Notes under the pieces: generated by a model
What the model saw: only the letters and a program-made list of their open reading frames with translations
Databases searched by the model: none
Told to the model about the DNA's origin: nothing
Part shown: piece by piece, positions 23,046 through 30,466 of the stretch
Layout of the letters: every line of letters starts with the position of its first letter
Position numbering within the stretch: the stretch's first letter is position 1
Origin: Sphingomonas kaistensis
Lineage (GTDB): Bacteria; Pseudomonadota; Alphaproteobacteria; Sphingomonadales; Sphingomonadaceae
Length of the DNA: 64,000 nucleotides
NCBI RefSeq assembly: GCF_011927725.1
Contig: NZ_JAATJC010000001.1
Coordinates: forward strand, 2,363,001 to 2,427,000
Reading direction: 5' to 3'
Position numbers and translations under genes: made by a program

Positions 23046-23251
23046 TCGCCCCTGTCCGCAACCCGCACGAGCCGCCCGCTGCATGGCCGCTCGAGCGCAC
23101 CGCCAAGGCCGAGGGCGACGTCGTGCTGACCACGCCCCGCCCCGCCCCGAAGCTCACCACCGCGGCGCGTGACCGCGATCTCGCCAGCATGATCGGCGCG
23201 CTGATCGTAGCCTCGCTGCTGCTCACCGCCCTTTACTTCGGAGTTCGCTGA
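23042..23251 (+). CDS. Small single-pass membrane protein, early operon
   Basis: 69 residues. A Pro-rich cytoplasmic N-terminus (TTPRPAPKLTTAARDRDL) is followed by one hydrophobic helix, MIGALIVASLLLTALYFGVR, at the very C-terminus. It is coupled by ATGA to the preceding gene and followed one base later by the next. A tail-anchored topology suggests an inner-membrane factor, perhaps in exclusion; unproven. Confidence 0.6.
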   Translation: MIAPVRNPHEPPAAWPLERTAKAEGDVVLTTPRPAPKLTTAARDRDLASMIGALIVASLLLTALYFGVR

Positions 23252-23252
23252 C

Positions 23253-23708
23253 ATGGACAGCTTCCACAGCCTCGCGCTCGACATCTGCCGCCCGGTTCGC
23301 CTGACCCGCACCTATGCCGCCTGGCTGCTCACCGGCGGAGAACAGCGCCGTATCACGCTGGCTGCGCTGACCCTCGACCAGGCAGTCGCTGAGATGACAC
23401 CGTCGCCGGTTCGCGCTTCCGAGGCCAAGGGTGGCTGGGCGTCGTTCGCCATCCTCGAAAACAACGACACCGCCGGCGAGGGGCAGGCTCGACAGACGCT
23501 GCACATCTTCGCGGTGAAGGCTCGTCGCGAGCATCGGCGCTTCGGCCTGAACCCCGTCGCGGTCGCTGCGGCCGTTCCCTACGCCGTGCCGATCGGATCG
23601 CTCGACGTCGAGGCGTTCGAGCCGCGCCGCCCGTTCGATGCCTTCCTCGACTGCCCGGTGAATGGCCGGCAGCCGAGTGACTCTCGTCTGATCGAGGTGC
23701 GGTCGTGA
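23253..23708 (+). CDS. Early phage protein of unknown function
   Basis: 151 residues, MDSFHSLALDICRPVRLTRT. The sequence looks like a mixed alpha/beta soluble protein (EQRRITLAALTLDQAVAEMT; GWASFAILENNDTAGEGQAR; TLHIFAVKARREHRRFGLNP). Codon use is like its neighbours, and it overlaps the following GTG start by four bases (GTGA). I recognise no family. Confidence 0.6.
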   Translation: MDSFHSLALDICRPVRLTRTYAAWLLTGGEQRRITLAALTLDQAVAEMTPSPVRASEAKGGWASFAILENNDTAGEGQARQTLHIFAVKARREHRRFGLNPVAVAAAVPYAVPIGSLDVEAFEPRRPFDAFLDCPVNGRQPSDSRLIEVRS

Positions 23709-23896
23709 GCGCCTGGATCGACCCGGCCGAGATTGCCCGGGCGATGGGCGACGGCACCGCCGGCCCGGCCAATGACAACCGCCCCGACTATGACATGGTC
23801 GCCTGCTCGTGGCGCGATGTCGCCGAATTCTGGGGCACGGTACTCATCGGCGGCGCGATCGTGGCGGTGCTGATCTTCTGCTGGATCGCCGGATGA
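23705..23896 (+). CDS. Second small single-pass membrane protein, early operon
   Basis: 63 residues from a GTG start that overlaps the previous stop (GTGA). It has a soluble N-terminus (DPAEIARAMGDGTAGPANDN) and one C-terminal helix, GTVLIGGAIVAVLIFCWIAG. Its stop overlaps the methyltransferase start (ATGA). Like the 69-aa protein two genes upstream, it is tail-anchored, so the operon encodes a pair of such proteins. Confidence 0.6.
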   Translation: MSAWIDPAEIARAMGDGTAGPANDNRPDYDMVACSWRDVAEFWGTVLIGGAIVAVLIFCWIAG

Positions 23897-25764
23897 GCCT
23901 GATCGTCGACAACTTCGCCGGTGGCGGCGGCGCGTCCACAGGCATTGAGCAGGCTCTCGGCCGCGCTGTGGACATTGCCATCAACCACGATGAGCAGGCG
24001 ATCCGGATGCACGAGGTCAACCACCCAGGCACCCGCCACATCCGCAACAACATCTGGCAGATCGATCCGCAGGACGTCACCGACGGCCGCCCGGTCGACC
24101 TCGCGTGGTTCAGCCCCGACTGCAAGCACTTCAGCAAGGCGAAGGGTGGCAAGCCGCGGGAGAAGAGCATCCGCGACCTCGCGTGGGTCGTCGTGCTGTG
24201 GGCCAAGCGCGTCCGACCCGCGACCATTTTTCTCGAGAACGTCGAGGAGTTCCGCACCTGGGGCCCGCTCTGCGACGAGGGGAAGCCGATCAAGGAACGC
24301 GCCGGCGAGACCTTCGACAAGTGGTGCCGCGAGCTGCGGAAGAGCGGATACCGGCTTCAATTCCGCGAGCTGCGCGCCTGCGACTATGGCGCGCCGACTA
24401 TCCGCAAGCGCTTCTTCATGATCGCGCGCTGCGACGGTCGGCCGATCGTCTGGCCCGAGCCGACGCACGGCAAGCCCGGCAGTCCCGAGGTGGTGAGCGG
24501 CAAGCGCCTGCCGTGGCGCACCGCGGCCGAGATCATCGACTGGTCGATCCCTTGCCCTTCCATCTTCGAACGCAAGAAGCCGCTGGCCGAGAAGACGCTG
24601 CGCCGCATCGCGCACGGCATCATGAAGTTCGTGGTCAACAATCCGGCGCCGTTCATCGTGCCGCTGACCCACCACGGCAGCCCGGATCGCAGCTCGCCGC
24701 TCAGCGAGCCGCTCGTGACCGTAACTGGCGCGAACCGCGGCGAGCTCGCGATCATCAGTCCGCATGTCACCAAGTTCCGCAACGGGGCGATCGGCAGCGG
24801 CGCCGACGAGCCGGTCCCCACGGTGACGGCCAACAGCTTCGTGAAGCGCCCAGGCGGCGCAGCACCGCTCGGCAGGGTCGACGCAGTCCTAGCGCCCTTC
24901 GCCAGCTACGCGCAGCAGGGTGGCGGCAACCGCTCCGCTGAAGAGCCTCTGCACACAGTCACGGCCAGCGATGGCGACCACAACACGGTGGTCGGCGCTG
25001 TCCTTACGCCGTTCTATGGCGACAAAGGCGGACAGCCGCGCGCCAGTAACCCTGTCGATGAACCACTGCGGACGTCCACGACTGAGAACCGCTTCGGCGC
25101 CGTATGTGCGTTCCTGGAGCGCCAGTTCGGCAAGAGTGAGGGGGCCGCTGCCACCGAACCCCTTCCCACAACGACGGCGGGCGGCGGCGGAAAGAGCGCC
25201 GTCGTCTGTGCCCACATCGAGCAGGCGAATGGCGGCCCGAACAATGACCAGCTCGCCGGCCGCCGTGCTGACGCGCCGATCTCGACGATCGCGACCAAGG
25301 GTAGCCAGCAGCGTCTCGTCACAAGCAACCTGCTGAAGCTCCGCGGGACCTGCGCGCACGGCCAGCCCGTCGACGAGCCTCTGCACACCGTCAGCGCCGG
25401 CGGCACCCACATGGCCGAGGTCCGCGCCTTTCTGCTGAAGTACTATGGCACCGACCAGGATCCGCAGCTCGGCGAGCCTCTCCACTCGGTGACGACCAAG
25501 GACCGCTTCGGCTTGGTGACCGTCACCATCGAGGGCGAGGAATATGTCATCGTCGACATCGGCATGCGGATGCTGACCCCTCGCGAGCTGTTCAATGCGC
25601 AGGGCTTCCCCGCCAATTACATCATCGACCAGGACGCGGAAGGGCGGCCGATCACCAAGACCGCGCAGGTCGCCAAGTGCGGAAATAGCGTCTGCCCACC
25701 GATCGCAGAGGCACTGGTGCGGGCGAATGTCGCCGCGGCAGTCAGCGAGAGGGCGGCCGCATGA
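23893..25764 (+). CDS. DNA (cytosine-5) methyltransferase with eight TRD-like repeats
   Basis: 623 residues. Motif I is DNFAGGGGASTGIEQALG, motif IV is FSPDCKHFS with the catalytic Cys near residue 77, motif VI is FLENVEEF, motif VIII is RKRFFMIARCDG, motif IX is MLTPRELFNAQGFP and motif X is KCGNSVCPPIAEAL. Between residues 255 and 545 lie eight repeats of about 35-40 residues, each with a D/E-E-P-L-x-T-V-T core and an xxVV/xFL stretch. No partner nuclease is present. The enzyme probably protects phage DNA from host restriction. It overlaps both neighbours by 4 bases. Confidence 0.92.
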   Translation: MSLIVDNFAGGGGASTGIEQALGRAVDIAINHDEQAIRMHEVNHPGTRHIRNNIWQIDPQDVTDGRPVDLAWFSPDCKHFSKAKGGKPREKSIRDLAWVVVLWAKRVRPATIFLENVEEFRTWGPLCDEGKPIKERAGETFDKWCRELRKSGYRLQFRELRACDYGAPTIRKRFFMIARCDGRPIVWPEPTHGKPGSPEVVSGKRLPWRTAAEIIDWSIPCPSIFERKKPLAEKTLRRIAHGIMKFVVNNPAPFIVPLTHHGSPDRSSPLSEPLVTVTGANRGELAIISPHVTKFRNGAIGSGADEPVPTVTANSFVKRPGGAAPLGRVDAVLAPFASYAQQGGGNRSAEEPLHTVTASDGDHNTVVGAVLTPFYGDKGGQPRASNPVDEPLRTSTTENRFGAVCAFLERQFGKSEGAAATEPLPTTTAGGGGKSAVVCAHIEQANGGPNNDQLAGRRADAPISTIATKGSQQRLVTSNLLKLRGTCAHGQPVDEPLHTVSAGGTHMAEVRAFLLKYYGTDQDPQLGEPLHSVTTKDRFGLVTVTIEGEEYVIVDIGMRMLTPRELFNAQGFPANYIIDQDAEGRPITKTAQVAKCGNSVCPPIAEALVRANVAAAVSERAAA

Positions 25765-26459
25765 CCGCCCACATCCGCTACTGGCCCGAGATGGTGCAGG
25801 GCTCCGACGAGTGGCACCAGGCGCGCTGCGGCTTACTGACCGCGAGCGAGCTCGACCGCATCATCACGCCCTCGCTCAAGATCGCCAGCAACGCCAAGGA
25901 GCGCGCCCACTGCTGGGAGCTCGCGGCTCAGCGGATCACCAACTACGTCGAGCCGACCTACATCTCGGACGCCATGCTCCGTGGCCACAACGACGAGTAC
26001 CGGGCGCGCGAGCTGTACAGCGAGAAGTTCGCGCCGGTCACCGAGTGCGGCTTCGTCACCAACGCGCGCTGGGGCTTCACGCTCGGCTGCTCCCCCGATG
26101 GGCTGGTCGGCGACGAGGGCATGATCGAGTGCAAGTCGCGCGGGCAGAAGTTCCAGGTGCAGACGCTGGTCGACTGGCACGAGCGCCGGGTCATCCCCGA
26201 GGACTTCGTGCTCCAGGTGCAGGGCCAGCTGCTGATCACCGGCCGCAAGTGGTGCGACCTGGTCAGCTACTCGGGCGGCCTGCCGATGATCACCATGCGG
26301 GTCGAGCCCGCTCCAACGATTCAAGACGCCATCCTCGAAGCCGCCGCCAAGTTCGAGGCGCGGATCCATGAGGTGGTCGCAATCTATCAGGACGCGCTGG
26401 CGAGCGGGCTTCCGCTGTTCCCGACCGAGCGCACCGTCGAAACGGAGATGTTTGTATGA
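25761..26459 (+). CDS. YqaJ-like recombination exonuclease
   Basis: 232 residues. The lambda-exonuclease fold is seen: QGSDEWHQARCGLLTASELD, then DEYRARELYSEKFAPVTECG, LGCSPDGLVGDEGMIECKSR (D-x-n-E-x-K) and FVLQVQGQLLITGRKWCDLV. The enzyme degrades one strand of linear phage DNA to prepare annealing. It sits between the methyltransferase and a gene that should encode its annealing partner; starts and stops overlap by 4 bases on both sides. Confidence 0.94.
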   Translation: MTAHIRYWPEMVQGSDEWHQARCGLLTASELDRIITPSLKIASNAKERAHCWELAAQRITNYVEPTYISDAMLRGHNDEYRARELYSEKFAPVTECGFVTNARWGFTLGCSPDGLVGDEGMIECKSRGQKFQVQTLVDWHERRVIPEDFVLQVQGQLLITGRKWCDLVSYSGGLPMITMRVEPAPTIQDAILEAAAKFEARIHEVVAIYQDALASGLPLFPTERTVETEMFV

Positions 26460-27052
26460 ACGATATGAGCAGCGTGATCGTCCCCAAGTCGGATCAGATC
26501 AATGCGGACGACCTGCTGGCCGGCCCTCTGACCTTCACCATCCGCGAGGTCCAGATCCGCGGCGGTCAGGAGCAGCCGGTCAATATCCTGCTTGAGGGCA
26601 CCGACAAGGCGTTCCGGCCGTGCAAGAGCATGTCGCGGGTGCTCGTTCAGGCATGGGGCCCGGATGCCAGCAAATACGCCGGCCGAGCCCTGACCCTCTA
26701 CCGCGATCCGACGGTGAAATGGGCCGGCATGGAGGTCGGCGGCATCCGCATCAGCCACATGAGCCACATCGACGCGGCGCAGAACATGATGCTGACCGCG
26801 ACGAAAGGCAGCCGGAAGCCGCATCGCATCCTGCCGCTGCAGATCGAGCAGAAGCAGACCGCGCGCCAGACGCCGCAGGAGTGGCTCGACGGATTCACCG
26901 CCAAGGTCGCGGCCTGCACCGACCTGCCCGCGCTTGGCGTCGCTGAGGCGAACGCCGCAAAATCGCTGGAGAAGCTCGCCGCCGAGCATCCCGATTTGCA
27001 CCAGCGCGCGGTCGATGCGGTGCGGATCCGTGGCGAGGAGCTGGCAGTATGA
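26456..27052 (+). CDS. Unidentified partner of the YqaJ exonuclease (candidate annealing or SSB protein)
   Basis: 198 residues, MNDMSSVIVPKSDQINADDL. The N-terminal 130 residues look like an OB-type beta-barrel (LTFTIREVQIRGGQEQPVNI, LLEGTDKAFRPCKSMSRVLV, ALTLYRDPTVKWAGMEVGGI). The C-terminus is helical (EWLDGFTAKVAACTDLPALG; ANAAKSLEKLAAEHPDLHQR). In Red-like modules the gene next to the exonuclease is usually a single-strand annealing protein, but this sequence shows none of the Beta, RecT or ERF signatures I know. Confidence 0.65.
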   Translation: MNDMSSVIVPKSDQINADDLLAGPLTFTIREVQIRGGQEQPVNILLEGTDKAFRPCKSMSRVLVQAWGPDASKYAGRALTLYRDPTVKWAGMEVGGIRISHMSHIDAAQNMMLTATKGSRKPHRILPLQIEQKQTARQTPQEWLDGFTAKVAACTDLPALGVAEANAAKSLEKLAAEHPDLHQRAVDAVRIRGEELAV

Positions 27053-27759
27053 GCCAGGTAACTGAAGCTATTGCAGCGGCGATTTACGAGCGCGCCCAGC
27101 TGTTCAATGGCAATCTTTCAGCCCTTCCGTGGGCTCTCGTTCAGGACAAGGATCGCTGGATCGCCTCTGCGGACGCGGCCGTTGAGGCCATGTCATCAGC
27201 ATCCCCGCCTGTAGAGCAGAGCGAGGGGGTGGCGACCGGCTACGAGCAGCTCAAAGAGGCGCTGAAGCCATACGAGCATCACCACGGCCCACTTCCGGAC
27301 TTTGACAGCCCGGTTGCTGGTGTTTTCGACGCCGGTGTGCAGTTCGCGGTCGAGCTTCTGGCGAAGGAGCTTGGCGTAGCTGATTGGACGCCATGCGAAG
27401 GCACTGAGGAATACGAAGGCGACCTCGGCGGAACGCTTATCAACATCGTCCTAGCGGCGATGCCAAAGGATGAGCACGGCGATGCGATGCATCCGTCTGA
27501 GGTCCGCGCAGCCCTCACTCCTCCCCCGGTAACGGTCTCTGTGGAAGAGGTGCGTGCCGAGTTGGAGCGACAGATGGAGGGGCAGGACGAGACCCTGCCT
27601 TCGTCCATTGCGCGAGACCGTGGCCTGACGTGGCTGGAGGGCTGGTTCGATCTGCCCGCAGCCCTCAAGGAAGGACATAGCCTCTCTACCCTTAGTGGGG
27701 ATCCAGCTGCAGGGTATTGTGCCATCCGCGACCTTGCGGGATCATCTTCAAATGACTGA
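27049..27759 (+). CDS. Phage protein of unknown function, acidic
   Basis: 236 residues, MSQVTEAIAAAIYERAQLFN. It is acidic, with several low-complexity Glu/Asp-rich parts (CEGTEEYEGDLGGTLINIVL; VEEVRAELERQMEGQDETLP). The region DSPVAGVFDAGVQFAVELLA is helical. Codon use is less biased than in neighbouring genes, which may indicate recent acquisition or weak selection. It overlaps the recombination gene upstream (ATGA) and the HNH gene downstream by 8 bases. Confidence 0.55.
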   Translation: MSQVTEAIAAAIYERAQLFNGNLSALPWALVQDKDRWIASADAAVEAMSSASPPVEQSEGVATGYEQLKEALKPYEHHHGPLPDFDSPVAGVFDAGVQFAVELLAKELGVADWTPCEGTEEYEGDLGGTLINIVLAAMPKDEHGDAMHPSEVRAALTPPPVTVSVEEVRAELERQMEGQDETLPSSIARDRGLTWLEGWFDLPAALKEGHSLSTLSGDPAAGYCAIRDLAGSSSND

Positions 27760-28486
27760 GGAGGAAGAATGGCGCCCGGTTCCGGAGGCTGCGTTCGCAG
27801 ACCTTTACGAGGTTTCGAATCTCGGGCGCATGCGCAGTCGTCATAGCGGCGACTGGAAGATCAAGACGCCCGGCCGCAATCCGGATGGTTATCTGACCGT
27901 CACGCTATATGCCCGCGGCATCCGTCGCATGTTCACGCTTCATCGGCTCGTCTGCCGCGCATTCAAAGGTGAGCAGCCCAACGTGCTGCACAATGAAGTG
28001 GCTCACCTCGACGGCAAGCGCGACAACGCTCGATCTGACAATCTTAAATGGGTCAGCAAAGTCGAAAACCATTCGCACAAGCGCTTGCACGGCACGCACG
28101 GGGCGGGGTCAAAGCACCCGAAGGCGAAGTTGACTGAGGATAGCGTCAGGGCGGCGATTGCGTTGCTGGCCGAAGGTCACACCGCGACAGCCGTCGCAGT
28201 CAGCCTCGGCGTCACCCGGCACGCGATTGAAGATATTCGGAGCGGCAAGAACTGGCGTCACGTGGAGCGACCATTCGGGTTCAGCGACCCGATCAGCACT
28301 GGCAACGGCCAGAACGGCGCAGCAAATCACAATGCGAGGCTGACTTGGGAGCAAGTGAGCGAGTTTCGTCGGCGCCTAGCAGCGGGAGAAAAGGTTCCGG
28401 CGCTGCGTCTGGAGTTTGGCCTGTCGAAGGCCGCTGCCTATAAGCTCGCGGCCGGCGAGACATATCGCCAAGCGGGCAGCTCTTAG
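27752..28486 (+). CDS. HNH homing-type endonuclease with NUMOD4 and HTH
   Basis: 244 residues. NUMOD4-like start EEEWRPVPEAAFADLYEVSN, SNLGRMRS; HNH core FTLHRLVCRAFKGEQPNVLH, EVAHLDGKRDNARSDNLKWV. After the nuclease part two helix-turn-helix-like segments follow (AVSLGVTRHAIEDIRSGKNW; RLEFGLSKAAAYKLAAGETY). This is the layout of free-standing homing endonucleases that spread between phages. The start at 27752 overlaps the upstream stop. Likely a mobile passenger in the early operon. Confidence 0.9.
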   Translation: MTEEEEWRPVPEAAFADLYEVSNLGRMRSRHSGDWKIKTPGRNPDGYLTVTLYARGIRRMFTLHRLVCRAFKGEQPNVLHNEVAHLDGKRDNARSDNLKWVSKVENHSHKRLHGTHGAGSKHPKAKLTEDSVRAAIALLAEGHTATAVAVSLGVTRHAIEDIRSGKNWRHVERPFGFSDPISTGNGQNGAANHNARLTWEQVSEFRRRLAAGEKVPALRLEFGLSKAAAYKLAAGETYRQAGSS

Positions 28487-28487
28487 G

Positions 28488-28547
28488 ATGTCGTCGCTCC
28501 CCGCCCGCAAGCCCAAGCCAGGCTACGTCCGCAAGGAAAAACAATGA
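28488..28547 (+). CDS. Possible 19-aa leader peptide
   Basis: MSSLPARKPKPGYVRKEKQ, starting one base after the HNH stop and ending with an ATGA overlap on the excisionase-like gene. It may merely carry the next ribosome binding site (AAGGAAAAACA). No strong site precedes its own ATG. Confidence 0.25.
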   Translation: MSSLPARKPKPGYVRKEKQ

Positions 28548-28915
28548 GCCGCCTGATGACCCCAGCCGAAGCGGTGGAGGCCTTCAACCTCCCGTCGGTC
28601 CGCACCATCCGCACCCTGCGCTCGCAAGGCCTCCCGACGGTCAAGCTCGGCTCGGCGCGGCTGATCGACTATGACGACATGGTCGCGTTCGTCGAGCGCA
28701 TGAAGGAACAGCAATGCCACGCCCCAACCGAGGCCCCAAGCTCAAGCCGCCTGGCAAGCGCCCAGTCTTCTACATCACCTGGTTCGAGCATGGTAAAGAG
28801 CGGCTCCGCTCAACGGGCACGGCAGACGGCCGAGAAGCTGAAGCGGCTCTCGCAAGGTTCATCGGCGAACGACACCGAGCCGCAGGGCCGCGTGATCCGA
28901 GCGAGCTTCAGATAA
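28544..28915 (+). CDS. Excisionase-like winged HTH protein
   Basis: 123 residues. The first 58 are an HTH_17/MerR-like domain: LMTPAEAVEAFNLPSVRTIR, LRSQGLPTVKLGSARLIDYD, VAFVERMKE. The rest (Ser/Arg-rich) is encoded across the integrase start in another frame, because the first stop comes only at 28915, 202 bases into the integrase gene. The domain and its place directly before int fit an Xis that steers excision. The C-terminal tail may have no function of its own. Confidence 0.65.
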   Translation: MSRLMTPAEAVEAFNLPSVRTIRTLRSQGLPTVKLGSARLIDYDDMVAFVERMKEQQCHAPTEAPSSSRLASAQSSTSPGSSMVKSGSAQRARQTAEKLKRLSQGSSANDTEPQGRVIRASFR

Positions 28916-29787
28916 GCGACATCCTTGCCTTCTACGGAGAGGAGCACGCGCCGACCCGCAAGGATCCGCAGCGCATTGGCTATGCGATCGCGGCCCTCCT
29001 TCCATACTGGGAAGGCAAGACCGTCGCCGACATCACCAAGGGCCGCTGCCGGGAATATGTGCGGAAGCGCAGGGTGGCGGCTGGCACCGCGCGGCGCGAG
29101 CTCGGCACCCTCACCGCGGCGCTCAATTTCGCGGCCGACGAGAAGCGGCTTGAGAAGAAGCACGTCCCGTTCGTGGAGCTGCCGGCCAAACCAGACGGTA
29201 AGGATCGGTGGCTGACCCGCGGCGAGGCTGCAAGGCTGCTTAACGCCGCCCGCAACGGCCGGGCAGACGTGCGCCTCTATCTGCCACTCTTCGTCATGCT
29301 CGGCCTCTACACCGGCGCCCGCAAGACGGCGATCCTTACTCTTCGCTGGCCACAGGTCGACCTCGAGAAAGGCCGCATCAATTTCAAGCAGGGCGGCGAG
29401 ACGAACAAGAAGAAGGCGCACATCCCCATCCCTGCCCGCCTGATGCCGTTCCTGCGCTCGGCCTGGCGCCGGCGGATGAGCGACGTCGGGTTCGTGATCC
29501 ATGACGCTGGCCGCCCGATCAAGGACATCGGCGGCGCATGGAACGGCGAGGACGAGACGGCGGTACAGGGCAGCTTTGGCCGGGCCTGCAAGCGCGCCGG
29601 GCTGACCGGAGTGAGCCCGCACACGCTGCGCCACACGCGCGGCACCTGGATGGCGCAGGACGGCGTCGACCTGTGGAAGATCGCGGGCTGGCTGGGGCAG
29701 TCCTATGCGACCACGGTCGAGCAGTACGCGCACCACTCACCGGACTTCATGGACGAAGCGCTAGCCTCAGCGGATCGGCGGCGGTGA
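28714..29787 (+). CDS. int: Tyrosine site-specific integrase
   Basis: 357 residues. An N-terminal arm-binding region (GPKLKPPGKRPVFYITWFEH) is followed by a core-binding domain (about residues 60-150) and a catalytic domain. Catalytic residues: Arg in LYTGARKTAILTLRW, H-x-x-R in SPHTLRHTRGTW, and Tyr in TTVEQYAHHSPDF. The position usually held by His in L-G-H-S is Gln (WLGQSYATT), a variant seen in some integrases. ATG at 28714 has an AAGGA site. It ends 100 bases before the attachment site. Confidence 0.95.
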   Translation: MPRPNRGPKLKPPGKRPVFYITWFEHGKERLRSTGTADGREAEAALARFIGERHRAAGPRDPSELQISDILAFYGEEHAPTRKDPQRIGYAIAALLPYWEGKTVADITKGRCREYVRKRRVAAGTARRELGTLTAALNFAADEKRLEKKHVPFVELPAKPDGKDRWLTRGEAARLLNAARNGRADVRLYLPLFVMLGLYTGARKTAILTLRWPQVDLEKGRINFKQGGETNKKKAHIPIPARLMPFLRSAWRRRMSDVGFVIHDAGRPIKDIGGAWNGEDETAVQGSFGRACKRAGLTGVSPHTLRHTRGTWMAQDGVDLWKIAGWLGQSYATTVEQYAHHSPDFMDEALASADRRR

Positions 29788-29889
29788 TTGTCCGTGCTAT
29801 GTCCGTGCTACCGGCGTCGATTCACGACCTGTTCCGCCGAAAATGAGAGAGCATGCACCCCGCCCGCCCTCTAAATCGGGCCCTCGGCA

Positions 29890-29938
29890 TGCCCTCCGAA
29901 GGCAGAGGCCACAGGTTCGAATCCTGTCGGGTGCGCCA
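29890..29938 (+). other. Right attachment site (attR): 3' part of tRNA-Arg(CCG)
   Basis: The 49 bases give an anticodon loop CTCCGAA with anticodon CCG (29896-29898), variable region, T arm CAGGTTCGAATCCTG (29912-29926), acceptor strand CGGGTGC, discriminator G and CCA. The D arm and 5' acceptor half are missing; the sequence to the left does not fold as a tRNA, and the anticodon-stem pair at 29889/29905 is A-G. This is the remnant left when a phage integrates into the 3' half of a tRNA gene. The intact copy should stand at the other prophage end, outside the window. Confidence 0.85.
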
Positions 29939-30011
29939 CGCCTCTCCTTGAAATAGAACCTCTACAGCGCGAGCGTGCCGGTCACGCCTGAGGCTCTGCG
30001 CGCCGATGAAA

Positions 30012-30434
30012 TTATCTTGCCGAGGGGTAGCGCGCGACTTCGGCATAGTCGGCGTGTTGCGGTGCGCCCAGGACGACCCGGTCGTCGACGCTGACCCAGA
30101 CATGGGCCCGGATCTCGCCGCCCGACTTGGGCAATTGCACGCCATAGTGAAGGACCGCGTCAACGCCGCGGCGGCGCAGCATCCACTGCAGGGCGATCCC
30201 CTGTTGCAGGCATACCGAACGGAAGGGCAATCGCCTGCCAAGGGCGTCGACGATGCGTGCCATCTCGTCACCGATCGCGCGTTGGTCTTGTCCGACCGGT
30301 CGCGCGCCCAATGCGATGTAGCGCTTGAACGGCAACAGACGCGTCGCGGCCGACGCTGTCGCCAGTGCCAGACCTGCTTCGACGAGGGTTCCCCAATGCC
30401 GCCGGGCAAGCAGCTTGTTGTTGGCGAGGCGCAT
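30012..30434 (-). CDS. Lasso peptide B2-like transglutaminase-fold protein, orphan
   Basis: 140 residues. The core FRSVCLQQGIALQWMLRRRG holds the catalytic-type Cys and the matching helix, VLHYGVQLPKSG follows, and AHVWVSVDDRVVLG holds the His and Asp. This is the Transglut_core3 family of lasso-peptide B2 leader peptidases. No precursor peptide, asparagine-synthetase-like cyclase or PqqD-like B1 protein is next to it. It may be a stand-alone protease of another role. It lies just outside the prophage end, 32 bases downstream of the transporter gene, and is probably co-transcribed with it. Confidence 0.8.
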   Translation of the reverse strand: MRLANNKLLARRHWGTLVEAGLALATASAATRLLPFKRYIALGARPVGQDQRAIGDEMARIVDALGRRLPFRSVCLQQGIALQWMLRRRGVDAVLHYGVQLPKSGGEIRAHVWVSVDDRVVLGAPQHADYAEVARYPSAR

Positions 30435-30466
30435 GGGTCGCCCTTAGCAAGCAACCGGGGTGGCCG

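Larger units (their letters stand above)
1..29938. mobile_element. HK97-type siphovirus prophage (right part, left end outside window)
   Basis: A continuous block of phage genes runs from the left edge to a tRNA remnant. Two divergent transcription units meet at a repressor/Cro region near 21.66 kb: a leftward unit with replication, packaging, head and tail genes in the classical HK97 order, and a rightward unit with repressor, recombination, methylation and integration genes. The integrase lies next to the right attachment site, which is the 3' part of a tRNA-Arg(CCG) gene. The key structural genes seen here (terminase, portal, protease, capsid, tail tube, tape measure) have no obvious frameshift or truncation, so the element may be functional. 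Holin and endolysin are not seen and are expected left of position 1. Confidence 0.95.

Noticed and set aside
23893..26459. Restriction-modification system
   Set aside because: The gene after the methyltransferase is a YqaJ recombination exonuclease, not a restriction enzyme; the methyltransferase is an orphan.
29890..29938. Functional tRNA gene
   Set aside because: The D arm and 5' acceptor strand are missing, and the upstream sequence cannot complete the cloverleaf.
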